A stretch of DNA of 64,000 bases. Origin: Vannielia litorea (GTDB taxonomy: Bacteria; Pseudomonadota; Alphaproteobacteria; Rhodobacterales; Rhodobacteraceae). Location of the stretch: NCBI RefSeq assembly GCF_019801175.1, contig NZ_JAHVJR010000001.1, forward strand, positions 682,001 to 746,000, read 5' to 3'. The notes under the pieces were generated by a model. It worked only from the letters and a program-made list of their open reading frames with translations, had not been told where the DNA came from and did no database searches. This document shows positions 52,349-60,630 of this stretch, piece by piece (the first letter of the stretch is position 1; the number at the start of each line of letters is the position of its first letter). A program made the translations under genes and the position numbers.

Positions 52349-53373
52349 GCCTCGTGGCCGACATCACCGCCCTGCGGCTGCGGATGGGCCGCAGACGGCG
52401 GGCCATGCTCGCCACGCTTGCCGCGCTGGTGCTGGCCGGGGCTGCACTGACGCTGATGGTGGGCCAATCCCTCACGCCGCCGGTCACCGTGCTGCGGGTG
52501 TTCCTCGGGCTGGAGAGCGGCGGCGAAGCCTTTACCGTAGGCGTGCTGCGCGGCCCGCGTGTGCTTGTTTCGGCGCTCGCGGGCATGTGCTTCGGGCTGG
52601 GCGGCGTGGCCTTCCAGACGCTCCTGCGCAACCCGCTCGCCAGCCCCGACATCATCGGCATCAGCTCCGGCGCCAGCGCGGCGGCGGTGTTCTGCATTGT
52701 CATGCTGGGTCTCTCGGGCACCGCCGTCTCGGTGGTCGCCGTGGCGGCAGGGCTGGGCGTGGCGCTGCTGATCTACCTGCTGGCCTGGAAGGGCGGCGCG
52801 GCGGGGGCGCGGCTCATCCTCGTGGGCATCGGCATCGCCGCCATGCTCCAGAGCTTCACCGCCTATGTGCTGACGCAAGCTCCAACCTGGTCGCTGCAAC
52901 AGGCGCTGCGCTGGATGACCGGCTCGGTGAACGGCGCGCAACTGGCCCAAGCGCTGCCGCTGGCCGTGGCGCTGGCCGTCTTCGGCGGCGCGCTGCTCGC
53001 GCTGCGCCGCGACCTCGAAACTCTGCGCATGGGCGAGGATACCGCCGCCGCGCTCGGCGTGCGCATCGGCCGCGTCCGGCTGGTGGTGATCTGCGCCGCC
53101 GTCGGGCTGGTCGCCTTCGCCACCGCGGCGACCGGCCCGATCGCCTTTGTCGCTTTCCTCTCCGGCCCCATCGCAGCCCGGCTGCTGCGCCGCGATGGCT
53201 CGCTGCTGCTGCCCGCCGCGCTCACCGGGGCAGCGCTGGTTCTGCTGGCAGATTTCGCCGGGCAGGTGCTGCTGCCTGCCCGCTACCCCGTTGGCATCGT
53301 CACCGGCGTGCTGGGCGCGCCCTATCTCGTTGCGCTGATCCTGCGCGACAATCGCAAAGGAGGCGCGCTGTGA
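52345..53373 (+). CDS. Siderophore ABC permease 2b (FecD/FepG-like)
   Basis: 342 aa, GTG in a GTGA overlap. FecCD motifs FQTLLRNPLASPDIIGISSGASAA and GPIAFVAFLSGPIAARLLR. Forms a heterodimer with 2a, unlike the fused permease of system 1. Confidence 0.93.
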   Translation: MSLVADITALRLRMGRRRRAMLATLAALVLAGAALTLMVGQSLTPPVTVLRVFLGLESGGEAFTVGVLRGPRVLVSALAGMCFGLGGVAFQTLLRNPLASPDIIGISSGASAAAVFCIVMLGLSGTAVSVVAVAAGLGVALLIYLLAWKGGAAGARLILVGIGIAAMLQSFTAYVLTQAPTWSLQQALRWMTGSVNGAQLAQALPLAVALAVFGGALLALRRDLETLRMGEDTAAALGVRIGRVRLVVICAAVGLVAFATAATGPIAFVAFLSGPIAARLLRRDGSLLLPAALTGAALVLLADFAGQVLLPARYPVGIVTGVLGAPYLVALILRDNRKGGAL

Positions 53374-54182
53374 CCGAGACGGTGCTGCAGATCGAGGGGC
53401 TGACCGCAGGCTACGGCGCGGAGGCGGTGATCGAAGGCATGGACCTTGCCCTGCCGCGCGGCAAGATCACCGCCATCATCGGCGCCAACGCCTGCGGCAA
53501 ATCCACCTTGCTCCGGGCCATGTCGCGGCTGCTGAGGCCCGAGGCGGGGCAGGTGTTGCTCGATGGTGCGCCGGTCCACGCCATGCCACCGCGCACGCTC
53601 GCCCGCCGCCTTGGCCTGCTGCCGCAATCGCCAATCGCGCCGGAAGGCATCACCGTGCTCGATCTCGTCAGCCGTGGCCGCCACCCGCACCAAGGCCTCT
53701 TCGGCCGATGGACGACCCAAGACGAGGCCGCCGTGGCCGAGGCGCTGGAGATGACCGGCACCGCCGATCTGGCCGAGCGGCTGGTGGAAGACCTTTCCGG
53801 CGGCCAGCGCCAGCGCGTCTGGATCGCCATGGCACTCGCCCAGCAGACCGATGTGCTGTTGCTCGACGAGCCCACCACCTATCTCGACATCAACCATCAG
53901 GTGGAGGTGCTCGACCTGCTCACCGACCTCAACCGCGCCCGGGGCACCACCGTGGTGATGGTGCTGCACGATCTCAACCTCGCCGCACGCTATGCCGACA
54001 TGCTGGTTGCCATGGCGGGCGGGCAGGTCGTTGCTGCCGGGTCGCCGGCGGAGATTCTCACCGAGGCGATGCTGGCCGAGGTCTTCGGCCTCACCGCCCG
54101 CGTTCTGCCCGATCCGGTCGCCGGCACACCGATGATGGTGCCCATCGGCCGCCACGCCGCCCCTGCGAAAGACCGCACATGA
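53370..54182 (+). CDS. Siderophore ABC transporter ATPase 2
   Basis: 270 aa, GTG overlapping the permease stop, with AAAGGAGG upstream. Walker A GANACGKST, signature LSGGQRQRVW, Walker B VLLLDEPTT, switch region VLHDLNLAA. FepC/FecE type. Confidence 0.94.
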   Translation: MTETVLQIEGLTAGYGAEAVIEGMDLALPRGKITAIIGANACGKSTLLRAMSRLLRPEAGQVLLDGAPVHAMPPRTLARRLGLLPQSPIAPEGITVLDLVSRGRHPHQGLFGRWTTQDEAAVAEALEMTGTADLAERLVEDLSGGQRQRVWIAMALAQQTDVLLLDEPTTYLDINHQVEVLDLLTDLNRARGTTVVMVLHDLNLAARYADMLVAMAGGQVVAAGSPAEILTEAMLAEVFGLTARVLPDPVAGTPMMVPIGRHAAPAKDRT

Positions 54183-55246
54183 CCCAACTCTCCCACCTCT
54201 CCGCCATCGAGTTCCGCCACAACGAGGGCGCGCGCCTGCTGGAATTCTGGCGCGCCGAATACCTCGAGCACGGCATGGAGCCGCAGCTGCCCGCACCGGG
54301 TATGCTGGTGGCCGATGCCGGGTTTGCCCGCGTGACGGTGCAGGTCACTGGCCGGGCCTGCCGGATCGAGGTGGCCTGCGCCGATGCCTCCATGCTGCCG
54401 GACTTCCGCACCGGAATCTCGGCTCATATGGAAGAGTTCGACCGCGGCCTGCCGCCGCTCACATGGTCGGGCGTGGGCGAGGCCGGTGCGCTGCCACCCA
54501 CCCTGGCGGTGGGGGAGGTGGCGGGCTGTGCGCCGCTGGGAGACTCGTGGTGGCGCATGCACATCAAGCTCTCGCCCGAAGGCTACGCGCGGTTTGCCAG
54601 CGACGAGCACTGGCACTTCCGCCTGCTTCGGCCCGTGCAGGCCGGGCGCGCGCCGGTCTGGCCCCGTCTCGACGCCACCGGCGTGATCCGCTGGCCCGAG
54701 GGGGATGACAAGCTGAGCGACCGGGTCTTCACCACGCGCCTCTGCCACCCCGAGAGCCACAGCCTGACCTTCGACATCTTCCGCCACCCCGGCGGCCCCA
54801 CCTGCGACTGGGCCGAGACCGGCCCCATTGGCCAAACCGTCGGCCTGATGGGGCCGGGCGGCAGAACAGGGCCGGAGCCTGACGAGGCGGGTGGGGAGCT
54901 CATTGTCGGCGGTGATGAAACCAGCGCACCCGCCATCCTGCGGGCGCTGCAAGACTTGCCTCCGGAGACGCGCGGCAAGGTGAACCTCCTCGTCGGAAGC
55001 AAGGCCGACATCCACCTGCTCGACCACCACTCGCCCTCCTGCCAGATCACCTGGCTGTGCCGAGCTGATGGCGCGACGGAGCAAGACCTCGTGTCCCACG
55101 TCCGCGACGGTCTCGCAGGCTGCGCCTCCGACACGCGCCTCTGGTTCGCCGCCTCAAAGCAAGCCGCTCGAGACCTCAGAACATATGCCATCGAAGACGC
55201 CCGCCTGCCGAAGGCGCAGGTCCATTCGGTCGGGTATTGGGCGTAG
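54179..55246 (+). CDS. Siderophore-interacting protein (ferric-siderophore reductase) with N-terminal DUF2218-like domain
   Basis: 355 aa, ATG overlapping the ATPase stop. The first 95 residues resemble DUF2218; the rest is the SIP flavin reductase fold, with RVFTTRLCHPESHSLTFDIFRHP (FAD binding, where the family has R-x-Y-[ST]) and LIVGGDETSAPAILRAL, then DTRLWFAASKQAARDLRTY. It would reduce the imported Fe(III)-siderophore in the cytoplasm to release iron. Last gene of system 2; the only reductase in the window, so it may serve both systems. Confidence 0.9.
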   Translation: MTQLSHLSAIEFRHNEGARLLEFWRAEYLEHGMEPQLPAPGMLVADAGFARVTVQVTGRACRIEVACADASMLPDFRTGISAHMEEFDRGLPPLTWSGVGEAGALPPTLAVGEVAGCAPLGDSWWRMHIKLSPEGYARFASDEHWHFRLLRPVQAGRAPVWPRLDATGVIRWPEGDDKLSDRVFTTRLCHPESHSLTFDIFRHPGGPTCDWAETGPIGQTVGLMGPGGRTGPEPDEAGGELIVGGDETSAPAILRALQDLPPETRGKVNLLVGSKADIHLLDHHSPSCQITWLCRADGATEQDLVSHVRDGLAGCASDTRLWFAASKQAARDLRTYAIEDARLPKAQVHSVGYWA

Positions 55247-55356
55247 TTTTCGCTGCTTTCCATTTAAAGCTGTTTACGACCGGCAATCGGCCCATCGTCA
55301 TTATGGCCTCTAGGCTGTTGCGACGAAACGAGTCGTGCACGGCCGTGTGGTCCTTG

Positions 55357-55396
55357 ATCAGTTGGTCCGCGGTTCCAGTCCGCCTGCGGGAACCAT
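55357..55396 (+). repeat. Degraded tRNA-Thr 3' fragment (old att scar)
   Basis: 34 of 40 positions match 34579-34618, including ATCAGT, GGTCCGCGGTTC, AGTCCG and the ACCAT end. The T-stem 5' strand is CGCGG as in the host allele; one stem pair and the acceptor strand have decayed. No tRNA 5' half precedes it. Confidence 0.6.
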
Positions 55397-55515
55397 TTTT
55401 AGGAGATTCATTTGCATGCTGGAGGCGGCGTTGCGGAGCATCGGCGCTTTAACCTGCTGGCAAGTTAGGCGCACGCGGTCGAGCAAAGACCTGCCCGACC
55501 GCATTCCCTTAAACC

Positions 55516-55947
55516 TCAGCGGACGACGTAGACCGAGCAGTTCGAGTGGCGTACGACGCGGGCGGCGTTGGGGCCCAGGAGGTAGTCCTTGAAGTCGGGG
55601 CGGTGGGCGCCGAGGACGATCAGGTCGGCGCCCGAGACCTTGGCGGCTCGCAGCACCTCCTCGTAGACCGTGCCGACCGAGACGAGGTGGCGCACCTTCA
55701 CGTCCACCTCGTCGCCGAGCACGTTGTTCACAACCGTTTTCAGCACCTTGGCGGCGCTGTCCTTGGCGGTTTTCACGTCATGGTCCTTGAAGTAGGCGCC
55801 GACGATGGTGGCGCCGAAATCCGGCACCACGGTGATGACATCGAGCTGGGCGCCGTCCAGTTCGGCGAGTTTGCTGGCCATCTGCAGCACCTTCACCTCT
55901 TCTTCGGGGCGGTTGATGTCGATGGCGCAGAGCACGGTCTGGGTCAT
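55516..55947 (-). CDS. Universal stress protein A family, TRAP-linked
   Basis: 143 aa, one Usp domain. TVLCAIDINRPEEEVKVLQMASKLAE at the N-terminus and the ATP-binding end VLGAHRPDFKDYLLGPNAARVVRHSNCSVYVVR. Start overlaps the TRAP permease stop by four bases, so they are translated together. In Halomonas a Usp (TeaD) encoded with the ectoine TRAP transporter regulates transport; a like role is inferred. Confidence 0.92.
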   Translation of the reverse strand: MTQTVLCAIDINRPEEEVKVLQMASKLAELDGAQLDVITVVPDFGATIVGAYFKDHDVKTAKDSAAKVLKTVVNNVLGDEVDVKVRHLVSVGTVYEEVLRAAKVSGADLIVLGAHRPDFKDYLLGPNAARVVRHSNCSVYVVR

Positions 55948-58553
55948 GCTGCTTCTCCTTCGCGCAGGGCGGGTTGGGCGCGGCGCATTTGCAGCAGCGC
56001 GATGAGGGCCATCAGCAGCAGCGCCGGGATGAAGATCAGCTCCTTGGGCAGCCCGTGGACGGGCGCGCGGACGGCGGTGATCTCGACCCGGTCGTCGCCG
56101 TAGAAGTCGAAGCTGGAGAGGTCTTCGGAGATCGGCGAGCCGAAGGCGGGCTCGTCGAGATACATCCGGCCCTCCTCGGGCACCAGCAGGAAGCCCATCT
56201 CCTCGACCCGGGCGGCCGCGTCGTCGCCTTCAGGCACCTGAAGCACCAGCGTGGTGTCTTTCCTCTCCAGCGTGTCGAAGTCGGGGCCGGAGACGACGAC
56301 CCGCAGGGTATCGCCCGCATCGGCCTCACCCACGGCCTGCTCGAAGCCCGCGGGCTCGATATCGGCGAAGGGCGGCTGGATCATGTCCATGAAGAAGCCG
56401 GGGCGGAAGAGGGCGAAGGCCACCAGCAGCATGGCCACCGTCTCCCAGATCCGGTTCTTGGTGAGGAACCAGCCCATGGTCGCGGCGGTGAACACGAGGA
56501 TGCCGATGGTCGCCACGATGAAGACGATGATGCCCTGCACCCATGTGACATCGATCAGTAGCAGGTCGGTGTTGAAGATGAAGACGAAGGGCAGGGCCAC
56601 CGTCCGCAGGCTGTAGAAGAAGGCGGTGAAGCCGGTGCGGATCGCATCGCCCCCCGAGACCGCCGCCGCCGCGAAGGAGGCGAGGCCGACGGGTGGTGTC
56701 ACATCCGCCATGATCCCGAAGTAGAACACGAAGAGGTGGACCGCGATCAGCGGCACCACGAGGCCCGACTGCGCGCCAAGCTCGACCACAACGGCGACCA
56801 TCAGCGAGCTGACCACGATGTAGTTGGCCGTGGTCGGCAGGCCCATGCCGAGGATCAGCGACAGGATCGCCACGAAGATCAGCATCAGGATCAGGTTGCC
56901 GCCCGAGAGGAACTCGACGAAATCGGCCATCACCTGGCCGATGCCGGTGAGCGAGACGGTGCCCACGATGATACCGGCGGTCGCGGTGGCGAGGCCGATC
57001 CCGATCATGTTGCGTGCGCCGTCGATCATGCCTTCGTAGAGGTCGACCACCCCGTCCTTCAGCTTGTTGGCCGCCGCGTTCTCGCCGCGGAACACCGCCT
57101 TGAGGAACTTCTGGGTCAGCAGGATGCCGAAGAGCAGGAAGGTGGCCCAGAAGGCCGAGAGGCCGGGCGACTTGCGCTCGATCATCAGGAAGTAGACCAG
57201 CACGATGATCGGCAGCAGGTAGTAGAGGCCCGATTTGTAGATCTTGGGGATCTCGGGCAGCTCGACGACCTCGGCGTTGGGGTCATCGGGCTCCAGATCG
57301 TCGGAGGTGGAGGCGAGGTAGATCAGCACCACGTAGACGAGGCCAAGCAGGATCGCGAGGATCCAGCCGGAGCCTGCAGGGAACATTGAGGTGATCCACT
57401 GCACCGGGAACTTGGTGGCGTAGCAGAGCGCCGCGAAACCGGCGAAGAAGAGGAACATGCCGATCACCGTGTTGAACAGGTTCACCACCTTGTTGCCGAT
57501 GGTGGGCATGTTGTTTTTCACCGCTTCGAGGTGAACGATGTAGACCAGCGCGATGTAGCTGATGATCGCGGGCAAGAAGGCGTGGGTGATGACCTCGACG
57601 TAGGAGATGCCCACGTATTCGACCATCAGGAAGGCGGCGGCGCCCATCACCGGGGGCATGATCTGCCCGTTGACCGAACTGGCCACCTCGACCGAGCCGG
57701 CCTTCTCGGCGGAGAAGCCGACGCGCTTCATCAGCGGGATGGTGAAGGTGCCGGTGGTCACCACGTTGGCGATGGAGGAGCCGGAGATCAGGCCGGTGGC
57801 GGCGGAGCCCACCACGGCGGCCTTGGCCGGGCCACCGCGCAGGTGGCCGAGGGCGCCGAAGGCCATCTTGATGAAGTAGTTGCCCGCGCCGGCTTTATCG
57901 AGCAGCGCGCCGAAGAGCACGAAGAGGAAGACGAACTTGGTCGACACGCCGAGTGCGATGCCGAAGACCCCCTCGGAGGTGATCCACATGTGCGACATGG
58001 CCTTGCGCAGCGAGGCACCGGCCCAGCGGATCTGGTCAGGCACGACCTCGGAGGCGCCGAAGAACACGTAGCCGAGGAAGACCACGGCGAGGATCACCAT
58101 CACCGGGCCGAGCACCCGGTAGGAGGCGATGAAGAGCAGGGCGAGACCGGCCAGCGAGGCGTAGGCATCCATGTCGTCGGCGAGGCCACCGTTGCTGACG
58201 ATCTTCTCGTAAAAGAAGTAGCCGTAGAGCGCGAGGAAGGCGCCGCCGAGGGCAAGCACCCAGTCATACCACGGCACCGATGTCTTTGAGGCGCCCTTCC
58301 AGAGCGGGTAGGCCATGGCCGAGAGGAAGATGGCGAAGGCGAGGTGGATCTGCCGCGAGTTGTTGATCAGGTCGCCGGGCAGCAGGTAGGGCGCCCATGG
58401 CGAGGCCAGCAGCACCTGAAAGATGGACCAGATCAGCGCGACGATGGCGATCGCCCTGCCCAGTGATCCCGGAACCACCCTTGCGCCACTGTCGGAGGCG
58501 GCAACGAGTTCCTGTAGCTCTTCTTCACTGAGCGCGCGATTTTCCTTGGACAT
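55944..58553 (-). CDS. TRAP transporter fused permease (DctQM-type) with C-terminal DUF3394
   Basis: 869 aa, about 18-19 membrane segments. The small-subunit-like part (about 20-170) precedes the DctM domain, with SAATGLISGSSIANVVTTGTFTIP, AGSVEVASSVNGQIMPPVMGAAAFLM and LPTTANYIVVSSLM. The last 170 residues are a periplasmic-looking DUF3394 domain plus one helix. This is the form that works with TAXI-type binding proteins. Uses an ion gradient, not ATP. Second to last in the RpiR-TAXI-permease-Usp operon. Confidence 0.94.
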   Translation of the reverse strand: MSKENRALSEEELQELVAASDSGARVVPGSLGRAIAIVALIWSIFQVLLASPWAPYLLPGDLINNSRQIHLAFAIFLSAMAYPLWKGASKTSVPWYDWVLALGGAFLALYGYFFYEKIVSNGGLADDMDAYASLAGLALLFIASYRVLGPVMVILAVVFLGYVFFGASEVVPDQIRWAGASLRKAMSHMWITSEGVFGIALGVSTKFVFLFVLFGALLDKAGAGNYFIKMAFGALGHLRGGPAKAAVVGSAATGLISGSSIANVVTTGTFTIPLMKRVGFSAEKAGSVEVASSVNGQIMPPVMGAAAFLMVEYVGISYVEVITHAFLPAIISYIALVYIVHLEAVKNNMPTIGNKVVNLFNTVIGMFLFFAGFAALCYATKFPVQWITSMFPAGSGWILAILLGLVYVVLIYLASTSDDLEPDDPNAEVVELPEIPKIYKSGLYYLLPIIVLVYFLMIERKSPGLSAFWATFLLFGILLTQKFLKAVFRGENAAANKLKDGVVDLYEGMIDGARNMIGIGLATATAGIIVGTVSLTGIGQVMADFVEFLSGGNLILMLIFVAILSLILGMGLPTTANYIVVSSLMVAVVVELGAQSGLVVPLIAVHLFVFYFGIMADVTPPVGLASFAAAAVSGGDAIRTGFTAFFYSLRTVALPFVFIFNTDLLLIDVTWVQGIIVFIVATIGILVFTAATMGWFLTKNRIWETVAMLLVAFALFRPGFFMDMIQPPFADIEPAGFEQAVGEADAGDTLRVVVSGPDFDTLERKDTTLVLQVPEGDDAAARVEEMGFLLVPEEGRMYLDEPAFGSPISEDLSSFDFYGDDRVEITAVRAPVHGLPKELIFIPALLLMALIALLQMRRAQPALREGEAA

Positions 58554-58657
58554 GGTCCACCCCCGTCATGGCCGTTCTGGCCTGTTGTTGTTGGTCCCCG
58601 TGTGGGCCGGAGGGCAGCGCGCCGCCCCCCGGTAGTGTCATGTGCAGGAGCTGCCGA

Positions 58658-59623
58658 TTACTCGATCAGGCCCTTTTCCTTGTAGTAGGCCTCTGCGCCG
58701 GGGTGCAGCGGGGCGGAGAGCGACTGCGTGGCCATCTCTTCCATGGTCAGGTTGGCGAAGGCGGGGTGCAGGCCTTTGAAGTCTTCGAAGTTGTCGAAGA
58801 CCGCTGCGGTCAGCGCCTTCACGGCATCTTCCGACACGGAGTCGGAGGTCACGAGCGTGGCGCGCACACCAAAGGTGGTCGTGTCATTGTCGTTGCCGCG
58901 ATACATGCCGCCCGGAATGGTGGCCACGGAGTAGAAGGGGAACTCTTCGACCAGCGCGTTCACCGCGTCGCCGGAGACTTCCACCAGCACCGAGTCACAG
59001 GCGGTGGTGGCTTCCTGGATCGAGCCGGAGGGGTGGCCGACGGTGTAGACCATCGCATCGATCTGGTTGTCGCAGAGCGCGGCAGACTGCTCGGCGGCCT
59101 TCAGCTCGGAGGCGAGGGCGAAGTCGCCCGCGGTCCAGCCCATCTTCTCCATCAGCACTTCCATCGTCGCCCGCTGGCCGGAGCCGGGGTTGCCGATGTT
59201 CACGCGCTTGCCCTTGAGGTCGTCGAAGGTGGCGATGCCGGCATCGGCCCGGGCCACAACGGTGAAGGGCTCGGGGTGCACGGAGAACACCGCGCGCAGG
59301 CCTTCAAAGGCACCGTCCTCGAACTGCACCACGCCGTTGAAGGCGTTGTATTGGATATCGGACTGGGCAACGCCGAATTCCAGCTCGCCTTCCTTGATGG
59401 TGTTCACGTTGTAGACCGAGCCGCCGGTGGATTCGACGGAGCAGCGGATGCCGTGGTCGCGGCGGCCCTTGTTCACCAGACGGCAGATCGCGCCGCCGGT
59501 GGGGTAATACACGCCGGTCACGCCGCCGGTGCCGATGGTGATGAATTCCTCGGCGTGGGCCGCGGGGGCCATCATCGCGGTCGTTGCCGCGGCGATAGCC
59601 GTGAGTTTGAGTTTGGCGAACAT
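58658..59623 (-). CDS. TAXI-family TRAP solute-binding protein
   Basis: 321 aa. Sec signal MFAKLKLTAIAAATTAMMA, ending at AHA. Mature protein shows the family markers TIGTGGVTGVYYPTGGAICRLVN, LEFGVAQSDIQYNAFNG, RVNIGNPGSGQR and YYKEKGLIE at the end. Delivers substrate to the fused permease 104 bases downstream. TAXI substrates are mostly unknown; glutamate-like acids in studied cases. Confidence 0.94.
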   Translation of the reverse strand: MFAKLKLTAIAAATTAMMAPAAHAEEFITIGTGGVTGVYYPTGGAICRLVNKGRRDHGIRCSVESTGGSVYNVNTIKEGELEFGVAQSDIQYNAFNGVVQFEDGAFEGLRAVFSVHPEPFTVVARADAGIATFDDLKGKRVNIGNPGSGQRATMEVLMEKMGWTAGDFALASELKAAEQSAALCDNQIDAMVYTVGHPSGSIQEATTACDSVLVEVSGDAVNALVEEFPFYSVATIPGGMYRGNDNDTTTFGVRATLVTSDSVSEDAVKALTAAVFDNFEDFKGLHPAFANLTMEEMATQSLSAPLHPGAEAYYKEKGLIE

Positions 59624-59657
59624 TTTTAACTCCCTTTTGGTTTCATGTTCTTTTCGT

Positions 59658-60524
59658 TCACAGGTCCCAGACTTCCGCCAGAACCCGGTTTGCAGCTTCT
59701 ACCTCGGCAATCCGCCCTCGGGCCGCAGGGCCGGAGCGGCTGACCAGCATCCCTATGAGGCACTCCACGAGAAAGACCGTGGTGACATAGGAAGAGTAGA
59801 AATGCTGACTCCCTGTCGGCACAATGAAACGGGCCGATGCGTATTTCAAGGCGGGGCACTCCAGCGTGTCGGTGATGAGCACGACATAGACCCCCTGATC
59901 GCGGGCCAGCCGGGTGGCGCGGATCGCCCGGTCGGAGAAAGGCGGCTTGGTCACGATGATCAATGCATCCTCGGGTCCGAGCCCTACGAGCCCGCTGCCC
60001 AGAGAGGCCCCGCTGCGGCTGGCCAGCGCCCAGTTGTCGGCGCAGAAGTTGGCCATGTAGGAGAGGTATTCCACCACCCCCGTGGAGCCGAGCGAGCCAA
60101 GCAGCAGCACCTTGCGGGCCGCGCCCAGCCGCTCCACCGCACGCTCCAGCTCGCCGCGATCCACCGTGTCGATGAAGCTGCGCAGGTTGCCTTGGCAGGC
60201 AGCGAAATGCGCCTCCAGAAAGCCGCCCGCCTCGCGGTTCTTGGGGTCGTTGTGCAGCCGTTCGGCGCGGCCAGCAAAGCCGTTGGCCCGCTGCTCGATC
60301 CGCCCGCGCATCTCTTCGCGCAGGGCTTCGATATCGTCGTATCCCAGTGCGCGCGCCAGCCGCGAGAAGGCGGCGGGCGAGATGCCACTCTCGCGGGCGA
60401 TGCTGCGCAGGGTGCGTGTGGCAAGCTCTACCGGGTTGCGCGCAAGGTGGTCGGCGGCGGCCCGCAGCGCCCCGCTCAGGTCGCTGTATCGTTCTGTTAG
60501 GCGGGCCTCGAACTTGGGCGTCAC
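59658..60524 (-). CDS. RpiR/MurR-family regulator (HTH-SIS)
   Basis: 288 aa from the GTG at 60524, seven to eight bases behind GGGGGAG; the longer open frame crosses the divergent promoter. N-terminal HTH_6 (TLRSIARESGISPAAFSRLARALGYDDIEALREEM), then a SIS domain (KVLLLGSLGSTGVVEYLSYMANF, ALIIVTKPPFSDRAIRATRLARDQG). Encoded 34 bases before the TAXI gene and divergent from the aminotransferases, so it probably controls both units in response to a phosphorylated or acidic metabolite. Confidence 0.9.
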   Translation of the reverse strand: MTPKFEARLTERYSDLSGALRAAADHLARNPVELATRTLRSIARESGISPAAFSRLARALGYDDIEALREEMRGRIEQRANGFAGRAERLHNDPKNREAGGFLEAHFAACQGNLRSFIDTVDRGELERAVERLGAARKVLLLGSLGSTGVVEYLSYMANFCADNWALASRSGASLGSGLVGLGPEDALIIVTKPPFSDRAIRATRLARDQGVYVVLITDTLECPALKYASARFIVPTGSQHFYSSYVTTVFLVECLIGMLVSRSGPAARGRIAEVEAANRVLAEVWDL

Positions 60525-60630
60525 ACAACTCTCCCCCGGTGATCCACGGACTGTCTGACTTGTTTCAGATATTGTCAACGGATGAATCATCTGTTTCATG
60601 GTGGCAGGCCAGATGCACCGGGGGTTGCCC

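Larger units (their letters stand above)
34619..55396. mobile_element. Possible older, decayed island behind the same tRNA-Thr site
   Basis: Bounded on the left by attR of the younger element and on the right by a degraded tRNA-Thr 3' end (55357-55396) with the host-type T-stem. Contents are accessory by nature: AcoR/monooxygenase/dehydrogenase unit and two siderophore systems. No integrase gene remains, so this is an inference from the third att-like copy only. Confidence 0.35.

Noticed and set aside
55330..55396. Complete tRNA gene near 55.35 kb
   Set aside because: Only the 3' half is tRNA-like; no matching acceptor 5' strand, D-arm or anticodon stem can be formed, so it is called a scar.
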